A stretch of DNA of 64,000 bases, from the NCBI GenBank assembly GCA_937944055.1, contig CALDZJ010000078.1, positions 1 through 64,000 on the forward strand, given 5' to 3'. Below, in pieces: positions 62,707-64,000 of this stretch. The first letter of the stretch is position 1; the number at the start of each line of letters is the position of its first letter. A program made the position numbers and the translations under genes. The notes beneath the pieces were generated by a model. The model was given only the letters and a program-made list of their open reading frames with translations. It did not search any database and was not told the origin of the DNA. Source of the DNA: an uncultured Verrucomicrobiales bacterium (GTDB lineage Bacteria; Verrucomicrobiota; Verrucomicrobiia; Verrucomicrobiales; Akkermansiaceae).

Positions 62707-64000
62707 ATGACCTACCTACGTCATCTCATCCGCGTGTTTTTAGCAGCGTTGCTTGCGAGTCAAGCTTGGGCCCAAACCCCTGAGGAACTCGCCAATCTGG
62801 ATCCGGGAGAGCTTTACTTCCAAGCTTGGAGCCTGGTGAAGGAGGCTGAGGAGTTGGAAGAGAAGGAGAACTTTGTCAAAGCCTTCACGAAATATCGTAA
62901 GGCGAGTTCCTTTTTCGACATCATCAAGATGACCCGACCAGAATTCCGGCGCGAAGGCATCAAATACCGCAGTGACGCCACGAAACAGGCAATGGAGAAG
63001 ATCCATGAAAAAGCGCTGGCTCAGCAAAAGGCAGAGCAAGACGCGGGTGAAACACCTCTCTTAGAAATCCCGGGCGAGACTCTACCGAATCTCCAAGTCC
63101 CGGGCATGATCGACCCCAGCGGCACGGACTCAAGGCGCATCAAGGAGCTGCAAACAATGATTCAGCAGCTAAAACTTCAGCTCGCTCAGAAGGCAAATCC
63201 ACGCGATGCCGAGAGCGCCCGCATTCGCCAATCGATCAAGAATCGCGAAGCAGAACTCTCACGGCTTGCTGCCTCCCCCTTGCGCGATCAGGTGCGGGAT
63301 CTGAATGATCAAATCGAGCAACTCCGCCGAGAACGCAATGCGATGCAGCGTGCCAAAAATAAAGCGAACGCGGAAAAGGAACAGACCTTACGCCGCCTTG
63401 CTAACACGCAGCGCCTCCTCGCTGCAGCGAACGCCGAGAAGGCAGAGCTGGAAGCCATCATTGCCAAGCAAAGTAAAATTAGTGGCCGCGTGGTAGAAGG
63501 ACAGCAGGAGCAAATCGAGCGACTTCAGGCCGTCATTCAGGAACGAGACGCCATGATTGCGGAAGTGAATCGCAATGTCGATGACCTGACTCAGCAATTG
63601 GACCAATCGCAGAAAATGGTCGCCGAATTAGAAGTCGAGCGGGATAGCCTAATCGGGGAGCGGGATCAAATGAAGGCCCTCCTCAAGATGAATGAAGCGG
63701 ATCGCGTGCAGCAGTTGATCACGCAAAATGTCACGCTGAGTAAGGAGCTCAACGAGGCCAAATCGAATCTGGAAACCGTGCAGGCTGAGGGGAACTCGAA
63801 GAAAGACGCCATCCTCCTCGCCAAACAACGCCTCGTCGTGGCAAAAGCGAAGATTGAGAATCTCCAAAAATCAAATACCCAGGCAAACCAAAGCATGGAG
63901 CGCTTAAAAAAACGCCTGAAGCAAGCTGAAGAAGATCTGCTTTCCCAAATCAACGGGAAAGAACTCAACCAGCGCGGGCGGGAGGAAGTGGCGATGCTTC
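62707..64000 (+). CDS. Exported coiled-coil protein, N-terminal part (continues past window)
   Basis: Not in the ORF track because no stop occurs before base 64000; the frame from ATG 62707 is open for 431 codons. The signal peptide reads MTYLRHLIRVFLAALLASQAWAQT. A TPR-like segment follows (LDPGELYFQAWSLVKEAEELEEKENFVKAFTKYRKASSFFDIIK). From about residue 145 on it is a long heptad coiled coil, rich in Glu, Gln, Arg and Leu (DSRRIKELQTMIQQLKLQLAQK; ELEVERDSLIGERDQMKALLKMNEADRVQQLITQN). Likely a periplasmic structural or scaffold protein; function unknown. Confidence 0.88.
   Translation, partial: MTYLRHLIRVFLAALLASQAWAQTPEELANLDPGELYFQAWSLVKEAEELEEKENFVKAFTKYRKASSFFDIIKMTRPEFRREGIKYRSDATKQAMEKIHEKALAQQKAEQDAGETPLLEIPGETLPNLQVPGMIDPSGTDSRRIKELQTMIQQLKLQLAQKANPRDAESARIRQSIKNREAELSRLAASPLRDQVRDLNDQIEQLRRERNAMQRAKNKANAEKEQTLRRLANTQRLLAAANAEKAELEAIIAKQSKISGRVVEGQQEQIERLQAVIQERDAMIAEVNRNVDDLTQQLDQSQKMVAELEVERDSLIGERDQMKALLKMNEADRVQQLITQNVTLSKELNEAKSNLETVQAEGNSKKDAILLAKQRLVVAKAKIENLQKSNTQANQSMERLKKRLKQAEEDLLSQINGKELNQRGREEVAML

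Overview
The window looks like a stretch of chromosome from a member of the Verrucomicrobiota, probably class Verrucomicrobiae. This is inferred from a PEP-CTERM sorting signal, zinc-ribbon membrane proteins, a DUF3127 protein, and the gene set in general; no rRNA is present to confirm it. Almost all of it is ordinary, densely packed chromosome with many 4-nt ATGA/GTGA gene overlaps and mostly no Shine-Dalgarno sequences. The one clear mobile element is the tail of an IS3-family transposase at the left edge.

Layout. 1-4203: IS3 end, glnB behind a sigma-54-type promoter, a group-1/2-like sigma-70 factor, then rpoA-rplQ without the S13/S11/S4 genes. 4432-6102: an AP2-like small protein and a CPD photolyase, divergent from rpoA. 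6178-10208: a translationally coupled active/inactive HtrA-type protease pair and a coupled zinc-ribbon/TPM membrane pair. 10312-14034: GspE, GspF and an orphan LolD-like ABC ATPase. 14219-14371: a candidate small RNA with its own terminator. 14399-25128: a TPR protein, then GNAT, ubiE, hisC, a zinc-ribbon protein, mnmE and a small membrane protein, plus an ABC exporter and a PEP-CTERM trypsin. 25217-30307 (+ strand): YafK-like L,D-transpeptidase, M1-like peptidase, thyA-folA, DUF3127 protein. 30393-35757 (- strand): tRNA-His, tyrS, rseP, a PIN-TRAM protein, xseA.

35894-44796 is a type IV pilus machinery operon read leftward in the order pilMN (fused), pilO, pilP-like, secretin, pilB, pilC, pilT. 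45160-52230 holds a small lipoprotein and a MoxR/DUF58/DUF4350/SpoIIM/RDD operon. 52284-58557 has purU, a LysR regulator, dtd, a zinc-ribbon membrane protein and valS. 58667-62528 has a DnaE2-type polymerase, a tRNA with UCA anticodon (selenocysteine type), a small membrane protein and tRNA-Cys. The window ends inside a secreted coiled-coil protein gene that the ORF track misses because it has no stop before base 64000.

The most interesting items are the tRNA-Sec-like gene with an irregular 12-pair acceptor/T branch, the coupled protease/pseudoprotease pair whose inactive member has a PDZ domain inserted into the protease fold, the PilM-PilN fusion, the ABC ATPase coupled to GspF, the SSB-like tail on a DUF3127 protein and the plus-strand sRNA candidate. 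No CRISPR array, prophage or obvious defence island is present.
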